A program made the position numbers and the translations under genes. The notes beneath the pieces are model-generated. The model ran no database searches, was not told the origin of the DNA, and saw nothing but the letters and a program-made list of their open reading frames with translations. From Owenia fusiformis (Eukaryota; Annelida; Polychaeta; Sabellida; Oweniidae), in NCBI GenBank assembly GCA_903813345.2, contig CAIIXF020000012.1, positions 23,078,184 to 23,138,183 of the forward strand: a stretch of DNA of 60,000 nt, given 5' to 3'. Shown here one piece after another: positions 12,571-25,300 of the stretch (position 1 is the first letter of the stretch; every line of letters starts with the position of its first letter).

Positions 12571-13070
12571 CATTCATTCTCAAATGTACTGCTCTATCGG
12601 ACTGCCTCTTTGCTCTCAGATTTGCAAGATTAAAAATAGAATAGGTATTCTGATGAACGAAAAATAGATATTTTTGAAAATGGAAGACAAATCAAGAGAT
12701 ACCCCCTGGCCCCCTCCCAATGTATAAAATCATTTCCTGATAATGTACCAACAAAACCACTCCATTATTTCTCCAGTTATAATCAATGTAAGATTTCAAT
12801 GTAAAAATTAGTTGATTGATTGTGGCGATATTGAGCTTCATTTTTTGGGTGATGACACCTAATTAAAAATTATCACATAATTTGAAGTCTATTAATAATG
12901 ATTTCAAAATTTTGCAACATGTATACAAAACATGTTGCCAAAAATAGATTCAGAAAAATATGTTTAACTTTGGTTATAAACCTAGAAAATATTATAAAAA
13001 TGTATATTGTATTAAATGTTTTTAGCAATTCATTTGACTGAATATTTACTAATTTAACACTGTTTTCAAC

Positions 13071-13147
13071 ATTCATAAATTTCTAATTTACTCTTTTCAC
13101 TTTCTCCAGACCTGGTGGCAGGGTGTAACGCCCAGCTGCCTAAATGA
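13071..13147. repeat. Conserved tandem element, copy 2
   Basis: Nearly identical to 12000-12076 over the core; the only core change is GTAAT to GTAAC. The upstream 150 bp (about 12895-13070) aligns to 11861-11999 with many substitutions. This contrast between core and flanks suggests selection on the core or local gene conversion. Confidence 0.6.
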
Positions 13148-13496
13148 ATTAAAATTAATTTACCAAAGAATATTGAATGTCAGCAAGTTGCTTGATTTGT
13201 AACTGTAAACAGAAATAAAAATTAAGCCAAATCAATCTAATTCTCACACATGTGGATTTTCAATTTTCCAGATATTGATGCAAAAAGTGAAATTGTCATT
13301 CAGAAACGATTTCAACATTTGCTGAGCCATAATATAAAAGTTTATTTTTAGTATTTGTTTGACAAGAACATACTCAGATACTCTCAATTTTGATTTTAAA
13401 GCTAGGAAAATATACGCAGATTAAAAAAGTGTTATTTGAACTATTCATTCTAATATTGATGTATAGTAAACAAATGTATCACAATACGAACCATTC

Positions 13497-13556
13497 ACTT
13501 TTTTTAATGTTTCTAGATCTGGTGGTTGAGTATTATGCCTAGTTCTACTAAATAAT
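13497..13556. repeat. Conserved tandem element, degenerate copy
   Basis: CACTTTTTTTAATGTTTCTAG is followed by ATCTGGTGGTTGAG and TATTATGCCTAG, recognisably the same core with several substitutions. The minus-strand frame is broken by a one-base difference. It lies between the second and third good copies. Confidence 0.45.
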
Positions 13557-14182
13557 TCCAATCATTCAATATTAGAAAATTAAATATCATATGCATGCTT
13601 AGTACAATAGAAGATGAAATATGGATAACTGAAGGTTCCCCTTATTGATGCTAAAAATTGATAATAAATAGCAAGCCCATCCAATAGCAGTGGTAGTCTT
13701 CAACATAACACTGTTTTGGAGAATTAAACACAGGCCTGTAGCCCAGGGGATTCAGAGATTTGAGTGGATTTTGTTAAAACGTGTTAATACTAGAAGAATA
13801 AGTAACAAACTAATTTGATCAGATTCTGATTTTCCATTTGTCCTTGCCTTCCCTAGTATTATGTCAGACACTGCCATGGGAGTTTGAATAATTAGCATGA
13901 AATATTTTTAAAAATTTGCCTTGACAAGTTAGCAAACTTATTGATTTATTTCAAGATTTACTTTTGGTTGATTTTATTAATTAAGTAATATAGAAATTTC
14001 AAAGTAAATGTATTTCAAAATGTGACTATATTTATATCCAATATGTTTAAGCAAGTTAAACCAAGAATATAATCTCAACTGTGACTATGAAGCTAGAAAA
14101 ATACTTTGAATATGCAGATTACTTTAAAAGTCTATATTTACTTATCTTAACTTATACAACAATGCATTGAACATTTCACAGC

Positions 14183-14259
14183 ATTCATAAATTTCTAATT
14201 TACTCTTTTCACTTTCTCCAGACCTGGTGGCTGGGTGTTATGCCTAGCTGCCTAAATAG
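14183..14259. repeat. Conserved tandem element, copy 3
   Basis: ATTCATAAATTTCTAATTTA and the pyrimidine tract through CTTTCTCCAG are unchanged. The following part reads ACCTGGTGGCTGGGTGTTAT, with four differences from copy 1 across the 3' half. The minus-strand 18-codon frame and its TAG stop are still intact. Confidence 0.6.
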
Positions 14260-14451
14260 ACAAAGTTAACCACTCCTTTGGCCCTGTCAAATACACCACC
14301 TCCATTAGTATGTTGACAGGGAATAAAGGACTTTTCATTGGATACTATTTCAATGTTTGAATCTTCATTTTGTTCCCTAATTACAATTGTTCGGAAATGC
14401 ATGACTTTGATGAAAGGAGTGATCTAAATGGGAAGTTCTGGTTGCCAAGCT

Positions 14452-14832
14452 CTATGGAGGGAGTGTATTTCAGATGTCTAATTCAAACTCCAAACTTATG
14501 GAGGGAGTGTATTTCAGATGTTTAATTCTAACTCCAAACTTATGGAGGGAGTGTATTTCAAATGTTTAATTCAAACTCCAAACTTATGGAGGGAGTGTAT
14601 TTCAAATGTTTAATTCAAACTCCAAACTTATGGAGGGAGTGTATTTCAAATGTTTAATTCAAACTCCAAACTTATGGAGGGAGTGTATTTCAAATGTTTA
14701 ATTCAAACTCCAAACTTATGGAGGGAGAGTATTTCAGATGTTTAATTCAAACTCCTAACTTATGGAGGGAGTGTATTTCAAATGTTTAATTCAAACTCCA
14801 AACTTATGGAGGGAGTGTATTTCAGATGTCCT
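14452..14832. repeat. 44-bp minisatellite, about nine copies
   Basis: The unit starts ATGGAGGGAGTGTATTTCA and ends AATTCAAACTCCAAACTT. Copies are nearly identical, with scattered single changes such as CAGATG/CAAATG. It lies in the long COX6A intron. A single related word, AACTTATGGAGG, recurs near 20900. Confidence 0.9.
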
Positions 14833-15730
14833 TATTCTGGTGACAAATTTCTTCAGATCCCATGTCACAACTGTCATATTATATCCATATTATATGATTT
14901 TGAGTTGTGTTAGCTTTAACGATTAAGACTCACTTACCTCCTAAATTTTGGAACTTCTCACTCTATTGACAACTGAACATGTAAGCATAAGCTTAAGCAA
15001 AGCAGCCAACAGACACATGTATGCACACCATGACATCAAACAGAATTTAAAGTCCATTTGTTCATTTGTATGAAGATATTATCAAGCATAAAACTCGATT
15101 CAATCATGTTTTTCTCAAAACTTATTGATCAACTTGGTTTCTCTAAGTTTCTTGCCAATAATACTCAACGACTGTTTTATCATATTCATACATTTATTCA
15201 TATTCATATACCAGGCAATAATAAGGGGCAAATTAAAAAATTTCTAGATCTTAAACCATATATAAATCAGAGATAATAGGGAATAACTTTTCAAAAAAAA
15301 CACAATTCAATTTATAAATTAAAACATTAGAATATGTTTGGCTCGAAACATTCCTTTATCTTAACAATTTAAAAAAATATTTCTGCATTTTTATTTCAAA
15401 TGCAATCCTGCATAATGAACTATTTAAGGAATTATATTAGCAATGATGAAGATTACATAAACATACTTGTCTTTATCAACCCTATCTCTGATTTTAATTT
15501 CCATTGAATACAAAACAAAACATGAGTTTACATTTTATATAATTTTATTCTTCAATCATGTCACCAAAACTAAATAACAAGGCAATTCTATCTGCAGTTT
15601 TAAGAATAATTTTAAATCAAACATTTGCATAAAATCTCCAAGTGATATTTATTGACCAATTTTGAAATCAGAAGTCCACTTTTCACACTACTATATATAT
15701 GGAATTTCTTCCACATACAGAATTTGGCAC
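14833..15730. other. Intronic or 3' flanking sequence, nothing recognised
   Basis: Very AT-rich. On the minus strand an AATAAA at about 15650 could serve as polyadenylation signal for the exon starting at 15896. No protein similarity is seen. Confidence 0.35.
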
Positions 15731-15896
15731 AACAATAAATATTAGGATATCCAAGAGTTTCCTGTTGGTTGATGTCCAATGTGAGTAATGTAACTAAATT
15801 GTCATATTGTGTTGCTATTGTTTATGTGCCATTGTTGATGAGAAAATTTCAATTGGTGCTACTCCTGTTGGGATATGGTATACTGTACACAAGTTC
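15731..15896 (-). other. COX6A: Probable 3' UTR exon of COX6A
   Basis: The minus strand has TTTTTCAG before GAACTTGTG at 15896. The donor TTTAG/GTAAGT lies just after the stop of exon 3a (exon end 16174), only 17 nt beyond the stop, so splicing there should not trigger nonsense-mediated decay. The 3' end given is arbitrary. The paired arrangement at 11371/10853 supports duplication of an exon 3 plus exon 4 block. Confidence 0.45.
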
Positions 15897-16190
15897 CTGA
15901 AAAATATGAAAAACACATTATGTTCAAAGTTTTTGATGTAAGGTTTTAAATTAATTTGATCTTCATTAAAAAACAAACATGTCGAAACTCTACATCCCAA
16001 ATCCGCACTCTAAAATCACGGTACCGTACGGTACATTTTGAGTAGGTTTGAGTATGGTGCCATACACTGTTCATGGTACTGTTTTAGGCTATGGTACCAT
16101 GCAGTCCCATATTTCATGGTACAGTACAGTAAAATAAATAGATGAATAACTTGTGTGCCAAGTTAATACTTACCTAAAGTTAATAATTGC

Positions 16191-18964
16191 CTAGTCTTCA
16201 TAGCCTTCTGGTAGAGGATTGAGGGCCTTGTTGTGGAATAGAGTGCGGTTGCCATCTCCCCAAGGGTAGGGCTGCAAATATATGACAGCACTAATTTAAT
16301 CATTTTTACAAATAGTAGGCTTGGAATTAGAACTAATCTCAGATCATTGTGATGAGTTCTATATGTGATTGGATTCCATAAATTAAATGCAAATGCAAAT
16401 AAGGTATGTGGTCAAATCATGAGTTAAAATTTTCAATATTTGAGGATGACACATATCGAGTTTTGCGTGAATCGGCTTTATATGAGTCATTGGTCACAAG
16501 AAGTATCTTTGGCCCTATCTTTGATGTCAGCTTTGCAGATGGATGCTGACTTTTTGATACTCTAATGTAGTTTGGGACTGTCCGTTGTCATTTGAGACGG
16601 AATGTCAGAATGCTTTTTCTTGTACGAATTCTAGAATAGACAACTATTTGTTGTAAAAGTACATGGTTTCAGTGAGTGTGAATGAATTGTCCCATCAGGG
16701 GTTTCATTAGCAGCAGGCAACAAGCGATTTTCACCGGTTGTTTTCACAAAATTGCCTGCTGTTTTTTTATTAGGGACTTTTCAATGTTAGATTTATGATT
16801 TCCATTAATTCTGCCTGTTGTTTTCATTTATTTAGCCTGTTGTGAAAAATTCTAGTGAACCCATGCCTATGGTCTTGTGGTCAAAGATTGTGATAATGGT
16901 TGGTTCTTGAATGGTGTGGATGGAGTGTTAGACATTGTTTCTTAATATACAAGACCATATAGTTTGGGACAGTTTGGGGTTTCTTTTCCTTATGACTGGT
17001 CGATGTTTTATCTTCTTGCCCAGATTTTTAACACTAAATCACTAACAAGTCTTTTACTGTTTTTTTTCAGTAAGCTTCCCGGCTCTGAAGCACTGATGCT
17101 GATTCTTATACTCTTGAGTTATATTATATATTATATACATACTATATTATATAAACTCAGATGAGATGAAATCAATGCATAAATTATGTGCAAGGTTTCA
17201 TTAGCAGGCAACTATTTCACTCCCTGTTGTAAAAAAAATACAACTTATACTGAGTCTTGTCAAGAATAACTCAAATGACAATATTCAGATCTACCTTTTA
17301 GATCATTTTCAGCCTTTTCCTACAAGGTTTTGCCTTTCTACTATATATACTAGTGAAACCCTGCATGATATTTGATGGCTTGAAGTATGAGTTGATTGTG
17401 CTTCGAAAAACTAGGAGATTTCTCACCTGTTTTCATCCAACTTTTGGCGATTTCGTCACAATAACGTGTACACCAAGGCCAAGTGGACAGCCACAATACA
17501 GAATCAATACAGAATTGAAGTCTATCGACTAGCCTAACATCATTCATTAAGTAAAACCCTTCGAATTCTTTTAAATTTCATACAAAATCATAATAAGTTT
17601 TTAAATTATATATGCAGCATTTCCATTTACTTCAGAATATCAGTTATCAAACTAGCATCTTATTTTGTTCATATGCTTTAAGCTCCAGGCTTTTAGGGTT
17701 GGCACATAAGAATCTACACCCTTGCATTGGTTAAACATTCATTAAGAACCTTGTTTTAACATGTTTGGAGACATGTAGTCATCTGCAGGAGATAACAATA
17801 TTCATGATTCTAAATCAGATTTTATGGTCAGAACTTCTAACCAAGAGATGATGAACCAGCAACAAAAGCATTATTGCAATACATGTATCTTTAGCTTATG
17901 TCTGATCTCTGGATTCTGTAAATAAGCATACATTTCTTGAAGCACATGCACAAAGCTGGCTAAACATCCAACATACACAACATCACTCTCATAACATATA
18001 TATTTCAACATATAGCTTCATATCCAATATACACATGTCTCTTTCAGATATAACCCATGAACATATACCAAATCATGAAATTCATAATAATCAATGAGAC
18101 ATGTTACTAAGTCTCTCAGCTGTAGGAATACCTTGGTCCTCAGTCTAAGATGTTGGTAGGCTTTGAACTCTGGCCTAGGGTGATCATGGTGTTCCTTCTC
18201 CTTGATTTCAGCATTAACATAGCATAGGGCAACACCAGGGAGTGCAATAAGTAAGGAGAGTTTCTTCCAGAATGTGCCTCCACCTATAAGAATATTTGTA
18301 AATACATGTAATAATTTCAAAGTTTTTCCCATTGTTCACGTCCAGAACTGGAAGCCATTTTTTAGCTACAGCGAGAAAATTTCACCATGTGTCAAACTCC
18401 GAAAAGAAATTTTGAAATATCTAAATCCAGACAAGCAACGCTTGATTTCTAGGTGCGTGTAGCAATTTTTACATACGAAATACGAGTACATACGAAATCA
18501 ATGAAGTTACATCTAGCTGTAAGCTAGAGACTCGAGTAAATATAACCAAATCATGTGAATTGAATTCTTAAGTGAATGACCTTGAGATTTTATTTCCAAA
18601 AACGATTACTTGACGGCGGATAAGCAATACTTTGAGGGCTATAATGGATTTTTATGATAGAATGATTCAATCCTAAAACATATTCATCCTACAAAATATT
18701 CAAAATGAAGGACATGTTCTTCAAAGTAAACTTGAAAAAGTTTGATTTTCTTGAAACAAAAAATCGACGTGAGGTTGTACATGTTCATCTTCTTCAGTTT
18801 TCATGAATAATCCCATATAGTGTGAGAGTCAATAATATATAAACAGAATCCAAAGTTAATTATTCTCCCTAACCTGCGTGTCCTTGTGCCGAAGGGGTTG
18901 CGGTCGAGACAAGACGGCGAAATCCTTGGACAGGTCCCGAAATTTTCAAAATGTTGGACGCCAT
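16191..18964 (-). CDS. COX6A: Cytochrome c oxidase subunit 6A, mitochondrial (three coding exons)
   Basis: Coding exons on the minus strand are 18964-18874, 18283-18132 and 16271-16191, giving 107 residues, the usual length for this subunit. Exon 1 encodes [20 protein letters not shown], rich in Arg and Ser and without acidic residues, as expected of a mitochondrial presequence. Exon 2 encodes [16 protein letters not shown], the single membrane helix, then [17 protein letters not shown], a family signature. Exon 3 encodes PYPWGDGN and ends NPLPEGYED. Phases are 1 then 0. COX6A is a nuclear-encoded regulatory subunit of respiratory complex IV in the inner mitochondrial membrane. The gene is divergent from the MULE/SWIM gene, with 390 bp between start codons. 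A second last exon lies at 11402-11482. Identity is from family motifs and is strong. Confidence 0.9.
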
Positions 18965-19354
18965 TTTTATTTTTTCTGAAAATATTAATTTGCGGATCTC
19001 GTGAAGACAAAACGATTATTTGCATCTATGAATCAATGAATTGATTTGTCGTTCAAAAATCAAAGTATAAAGGCCTATTATACGCTCAACTCTGTAATCA
19101 TTTATAGTAAGAACTAGCTTTAGAAAGAAAATAATGGCTTCATAGTCATGTCGACATTTCAATAAAGTTATCCTAAATTTCCCTTTATCTTGACGCATGC
19201 GCTGTAGGTGTTTAAAGAGAAAACTGAAAATTGTTCTGATGGAGATTCCTCAACAAAATCGTCCATTAACCTTATCAATTCTCCAAATGCGTCGATATTA
19301 TTAGTGAGAGGTTAAGTGCGATTTATCAGTCCATTTTCTGACCTGGAAAACAAA
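18965..19354. promoter_or_regulatory. Candidate bidirectional promoter between COX6A and the MULE/SWIM gene
   Basis: This 390-bp interval separates the start codons of two divergent genes, so both 5' UTRs and core promoters probably lie in it. No TATA box was fixed at a fitting distance. The sequence GACGCATGCGCTG near 19190-19205 contains GCATGCGC, which resembles an NRF1 site (GCGCATGCGC). That would suit a nuclear gene for a respiratory subunit, but this is inference. Confidence 0.5.
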
Positions 19355-22300
19355 ATGCCGAAAACATTTGACACTATTCTAAAGCTCCTTGAAAATAACT
19401 TGAAGGATTTTACAGAAACAGAAACTGCCTACACAGGGTATGTTGTTGGACAGACTAATTGCAGTGCTGTGATCAAAGACGTTGAATCACTGTCAAATAT
19501 TAGGTACGTCACAAGACAGAGCAGTGCAAGGGTAAAGGCAAATGGAGAACCAGCACGTAGACGTATGACAGGAAATGACGGTACAGGTACTGTATCATAC
19601 ATGTATGATTATCTTTTTCCAGTCAATTAAATACCAGTACCCGAGGCATGGAAAAATGCATTACTGGCAAGTTATGTAAAATAAGTTAATAAATGATATT
19701 AGAAATAGATAAACACATTCAGAGAGACCCTATCTGTTGCAAGACTCATGCCTGGCACAACCGTCACCATGTTATTAAGTGTTTTTAAGTTTCGCAAGGA
19801 TCCTGCCATGACCGTGGTAGTGTTAGGCCCGCATAGTTTTCTTGAAAAGACTGAGGGCCAATCAAATCAATTGTAGAGATCAACTGACCAATGAGATAAT
19901 TTAAGAGACTATGAACATCTTGATGGACATCCTTATCTTACCCTAATAGACTAGATGCGAGTAGACATAATCTTGATTTACGTCATTAAATATTCAAAGT
20001 TCAGAAATAGTGATGTCATATTTGAAATCTATATGTAAAAGTACATCTAGAAATATGGTTTCCAAAATTGTTTATCAACTTTGAAAATTAATTTTTTTTT
20101 GAAAGATTGATTTATTGATTTCTCATTTGGGTTGATTCCCCATAGAACCAGTGTTACAAAATCTCAAAAAGTGAAATATCTTTTCTTGAAGTGGACAGAT
20201 AACATTTTCTTTTACTGGACATATTTAGATACAAAATGATTATATGAAAATTGAATCACTAAAACAAATGTAATTTGATTTAAAGGGAACTTTCTGCTAT
20301 ACCCGCCATGTTATCTGACCCAAACGAGCCACCTGGTGGTGAAACTGGTAACTACCTACTCGCATCTGCTTTATTGGGGTCATAAAACTAAATGTGTTGA
20401 TTCCATCTGAGACACTTTATATTATGTAACACTTGTAATGTGTCAACATTAAAGGGCCATAAATACTTGATAACCATCCTCTGTTGATATCAGATCGCAA
20501 ATTGTAACCAACTAAATCGGAGCATATTTATGGTTGAAGACAGAAAGATGTGATGAGTATCAGAATGTGTTATGTCATTTGGTGTACATTGTATATCTGT
20601 TTTTTTACCCACAATGTAAATTGAAATAAGGTATATTTACTAATAGGAGGGAGGTATTTCTGGAGCCTTGTCACAAAACTGCAAAGCATACCCGACAAAG
20701 GAGTCCCCTTCAAGATAGAATCAACGCATCAGTATGACTGTCCATTTGGACCAAAAAAGTATAGGAAAAGAAATGAGCAACAGGTTTCTTTGGTAAGTTT
20801 TTCTCTTGGAGATTGAATTGGATTCTCAGATAATGAAAAGGAAAATTATTTGTCTTTTGTGATGATTAGGTAAGTGTGACGTCAGATTTCAGGGTTGTCA
20901 AACTTATGGAGGGGAGTGTATACGATACTACATGTGCATTCAGTTATTTATTTGTGATTATTCAATATCCAGGCTCCTATCCTATATAACAAATATTTTT
21001 CCTCATAACACAATTTATTCTTAAAGGATGGTCATTTGGTGAATACTACCTCTCCACCACAAAGAAAGCGAATGAAGTTGGATATAAAGAAAGGCTGCCA
21101 GGCTTCAATCCATGTCAAGACAATAACAACATATCCAACATTTGCCATTGAGACTACCAAAGAGATGATCCCAAAACAGGTACATGTAGTTCAATCCATG
21201 TCAAGACAATAACAACATATCCAGCATTTGCCATTAAGACTACCAACGAGATGACCCCAAAACAGGTACATGTAGTTCAATCCATGTCAAGACAATAACA
21301 ACATATCCAACATTTGCCATTGAGACTACCAACGAGATGACCCCAAAACAGGTACATGTTCAATCCATGTCAAGACAATAACAACATATCCAACATTTGC
21401 CATTGAGACTACCTGTACCAACGAGATCACCCCAAACAGGTACAAGTAGTTCAATCCATGTCAAGACAATAACAACATATCCAACATTTGCCATTGAGAC
21501 TGCCAACAAGATGACCCCAAAACAGGTACAAGTAGTTCAATCCATGTCAAGACAATAACAACATATCCAACATTTGCCATTGAGACTACCAACAACATGA
21601 CCCCAAAACAGGTACATGTAGTTCAATCCACGTCAAGACAATAACAACATATCCAACATTTGCCATTGAGACTACCTGTACCAACGAGATCACCCCAAAC
21701 AGGTACAAGTAGTTCAATCCATGTCAAGACAATAACAACATATCCAACATTTGCCATTGAGACTGCCAACAAGATGACCCCAAAACAGGTACATGTAGCT
21801 CAATCCATCTCAAGATAATAACAACATATCCAGCATTTGCCATTAAGACTACCAACGAGATGATCCCAAAACAGGTACATGTTCAATCCATGTCAAGATA
21901 ATAACAACTTATCCAACATTTGCCATTGAGACTACCAAAGAGATGATCCCAAAACAGGTACATGTAGTTCAATCCATGTCAAGACAATAACAACTTATCC
22001 AACATTTGCCATTGAGACTACCAAAGAGATGATCCCAAAACAGGTACATGTTCAATCCATGTCAAGATAATAACAACATATCCAACATTTGCCATTGAGA
22101 CTACCAACAACATGACCCCAAAACAGGTACATGTAGTTCAATCCATGTCAAGACAATAACAACATATCCAACATTTGCATTGAGACTACCAAAGAGATGA
22201 CCCAAAAACAGGTACATGTAGTTCAATCCACATCAAGATAATAACAACTTATCCAACATTTGCCATTGAGACTAGCAACTAGATGACCCAAAAACAGGCA

Positions 22301-25300
22301 CATGTAGTTCAATCAATGTCAAAACAATAACAGGTACATGCAGTTAAAAAACAGTTGTTGTAATTCTAAAAACTAGAAAGTTTAAAACTAGGGTGTCTCT
22401 AAAAATGGAATTGTTTACAAAAACTGGTATGTTTCCAAAAATAAGGCTTTTTTAGTTTTAAAATGGATGATCTCGTTGACATGCAGATCATAGAAAATCA
22501 TTGGAAAGTGAAGGCAGAAAATATTTCAAAACACTTGAAGACCCACCACATTTCTATTTCAGATTATCGACCTAAAAAAGCAAAAGATGATCGAGTTACG
22601 AGAGCAGTTGGCGACTGATAGCAATATTGCTAGAGAATATTTATACTATCTATCTTTCCCAAAGTTTCACAATGACCATGCACTTGGCAAGGCATGTGGA
22701 CTATACCAGCGGATTGATCCCCTTATCCTTAGAAAAATCCAGGAATATGTTTCACAAGGTATGGACAATTTTTAAAATCTCTTTAATTCTCCACCATTTG
22801 GTGTTCGATGGTTTGCATCTATAACAAATGGCAGGTGGTGACATTTTGCATGTTGATGCCTTGTTGAAATTTGGGCTCATATTAAATATTTCGACCTACA
22901 TGTAGAATGAAACCCAATTTTCCAAACTTTAAAAATACATTTTTCGGAAGAGGAAACCCAAAAGCCCATGATTATGTCCAAAAGTAAAATTCAACCCTTC
23001 AGGGACCTGTCAGCATTTATTTGTATAGACAATTTGGGATGATTAAGTGCAGCCTTCTGTCCATCTGTTCATATCAAGTATTGAATCTACTCACCTTAAC
23101 AGAATCTGACAGAATTTATTATTCCATCGGATGAAGTTCGCCTGATACAGAGGATGCCTCATTATATTTATCCATATTTCAAGTGAAATCTTGGCAATCA
23201 ATGAATAACATATTTTTATGGTCTCAGTTTTTTATGGCGGTTGGCGGTCGACGTCTGTAACAAATTCTTACAATTTCCAATAATTTAACAAATACTGTAT
23301 AGACTGACTTCAATTGATGATTTGCGATCACCGAATGGATTCTGTCTTTTAGTGATGTCACAATTAGGTCACACAGCTTTAGATGCTTGATTTTGAGAGA
23401 TTATCTTCTATATTTCGTGCTTTATTGATTTATTTTTCACGAAAGCGTTCTATTTGACTAGATCAACATTCATGCTAAGCACATACCAAGTCTAAGGTCT
23501 TACTGACATGATTTAGATAGCGGTTTAGCGCCCCCCGATTTTGACAAAAACGGGGGGCGCTTATAGGCATCGATGTTTAGTATGAATTTCACCCAAACTT
23601 CGCATATATATAGACATACTCATGATCTAGTCAAATAGGCATACCTGGTAAATATCCGACCCATGGTTTTTATATAAGAAACGACAATATTTTTAGCTCA
23701 AAACTGCCACGTGTCCGCCATTTCGTGATTCCATCATGTCTAATATCATTTCTATATGACGTCATACCAATAAGACGAAATACGTGACAACAGTATCCAT
23801 AAACAAAATTCCTGAATTCTGATCGCAAAAGGTCAATTGTTTTCAAAATCATCTACATGTTTTCAGAAGTTCAAATCTGTCTTTATATTTTTGACCTTCA
23901 ATGACCTTTTCTAGGTCAAAAAAGGTCAAAAAGGTCTTTTTTCAACTTGCTTCAAATTAACTGATTTTTTTTCAAAATCATCTATAAGTTATCGGTAGTT
24001 CAAATCTGACTTAAGATTTGAGATTTGACCTTCAATGACCTTCTTAAGGTCAAAAGGGTATTTTTTCAACTTGCTGCAAATTGTACAGTTTCTTTTTTCA
24101 AAATCATCTACAAGTTTTCAACATTTCAAATCTGACTATAGATTTGATCATTAAATGACATTCTCAAGGTCAAAATAGATTTGACCTTTAATGACCTCCT
24201 CAAGGTCAAAAGAGTATTTCTTATCTTGCTTCAACTAGGTGGTGACATTTTGTCATGTTAATGCCTTGTTTATTATTCATATGCACAATGTGAGTTCCAC
24301 TGGAAAGCTGATCTTGAACATGGTCACTGGAATCATAATAAGGCATTGTCTCAATTTGCTCAATAAGTTGGCCATTTTTATGTGTGTCATTTTACATCTT
24401 CTGAAAAAGTAACTAGAAATTATTTTGTTCATATACTTTATACATTTAATTCTTTATGATATTATCCTCAAATTCCTTAGAAATACAAGGGCCGAGCAAT
24501 ATATTCGCTACTTTTTGCTCTCAAATTGTTAATAATAAAGTATCTTACCTGAAATTTTCCAAAATAATAGAAAAAACATTTTTCTGTAATATCACCAAAT
24601 GTGCATTTATTTGGTTACATCCGTAATATTTTACATGGCATTGAATATTGGTTGATAGTGACCACCGGAGCTGACATTTGTGACAATGTTTCAGAAAACA
24701 ACTTTTATACAAAATTTCCTTTTTGTTAATTAAGACAGTTACTCCTCATTCCATGCCTCATTCTCAAAATAGTGTCCATCTGCAGCTATGCATTTTCTAC
24801 ATCGGGAAAGCCAGTCTTGATAGGCCTGTTGCAGTCCATTTCTATTTGCATATAGGTCTTTTAGGGCCTTATGGAAGGCCTCAACCACTTCTTCACGGTC
24901 ACCAAACCTCTGTCCGCGTAGCTCATTCTTCAGTTTGCCGAAAATTTCAAAGTCGCACAATGCAAGGTCTGGACTGTATGGTGCATGATCAAATTTTTCA
25001 ATGTTTAGAGCTGCTAATATATCAGTTACCTCACGGGCCCTGTGTGATGGAGCATTATCTTGATGATATATCATATGGTTGATCAATACTGGGCGCTTTT
25101 TATACAAAGTCTCTGTTCTTTTAGATTTGCATTTACCATGCTTGCTTCTTGATGCAACTCAGGAAGCAGAGTCTCCCTTTTGTGATGCATATGCGGATCA
25201 ATTGTGACCTCTTTATTGTTTGAAAAGAACATCTATGACATCACAACCATTGTTCTGAATATTGGATCAATGTCCAGTAAACAATGTTTATAAAAATTAC

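Noticed and set aside
16696-17363. Possible hAT-like element with CAGGGGTTTCATTAG and CTAGTGAAACCCTG ends
   Set aside because: The flanks show no target duplication and the ends match poorly beyond 14 bp. The inner AGCAGGCAAC words are repeated but do not define borders.
21180-22330. CRISPR-like reading of the regular arrays
   Set aside because: The units are tandem without unique spacers, and the surrounding genes are split by spliceosomal introns, so the DNA is animal nuclear sequence.
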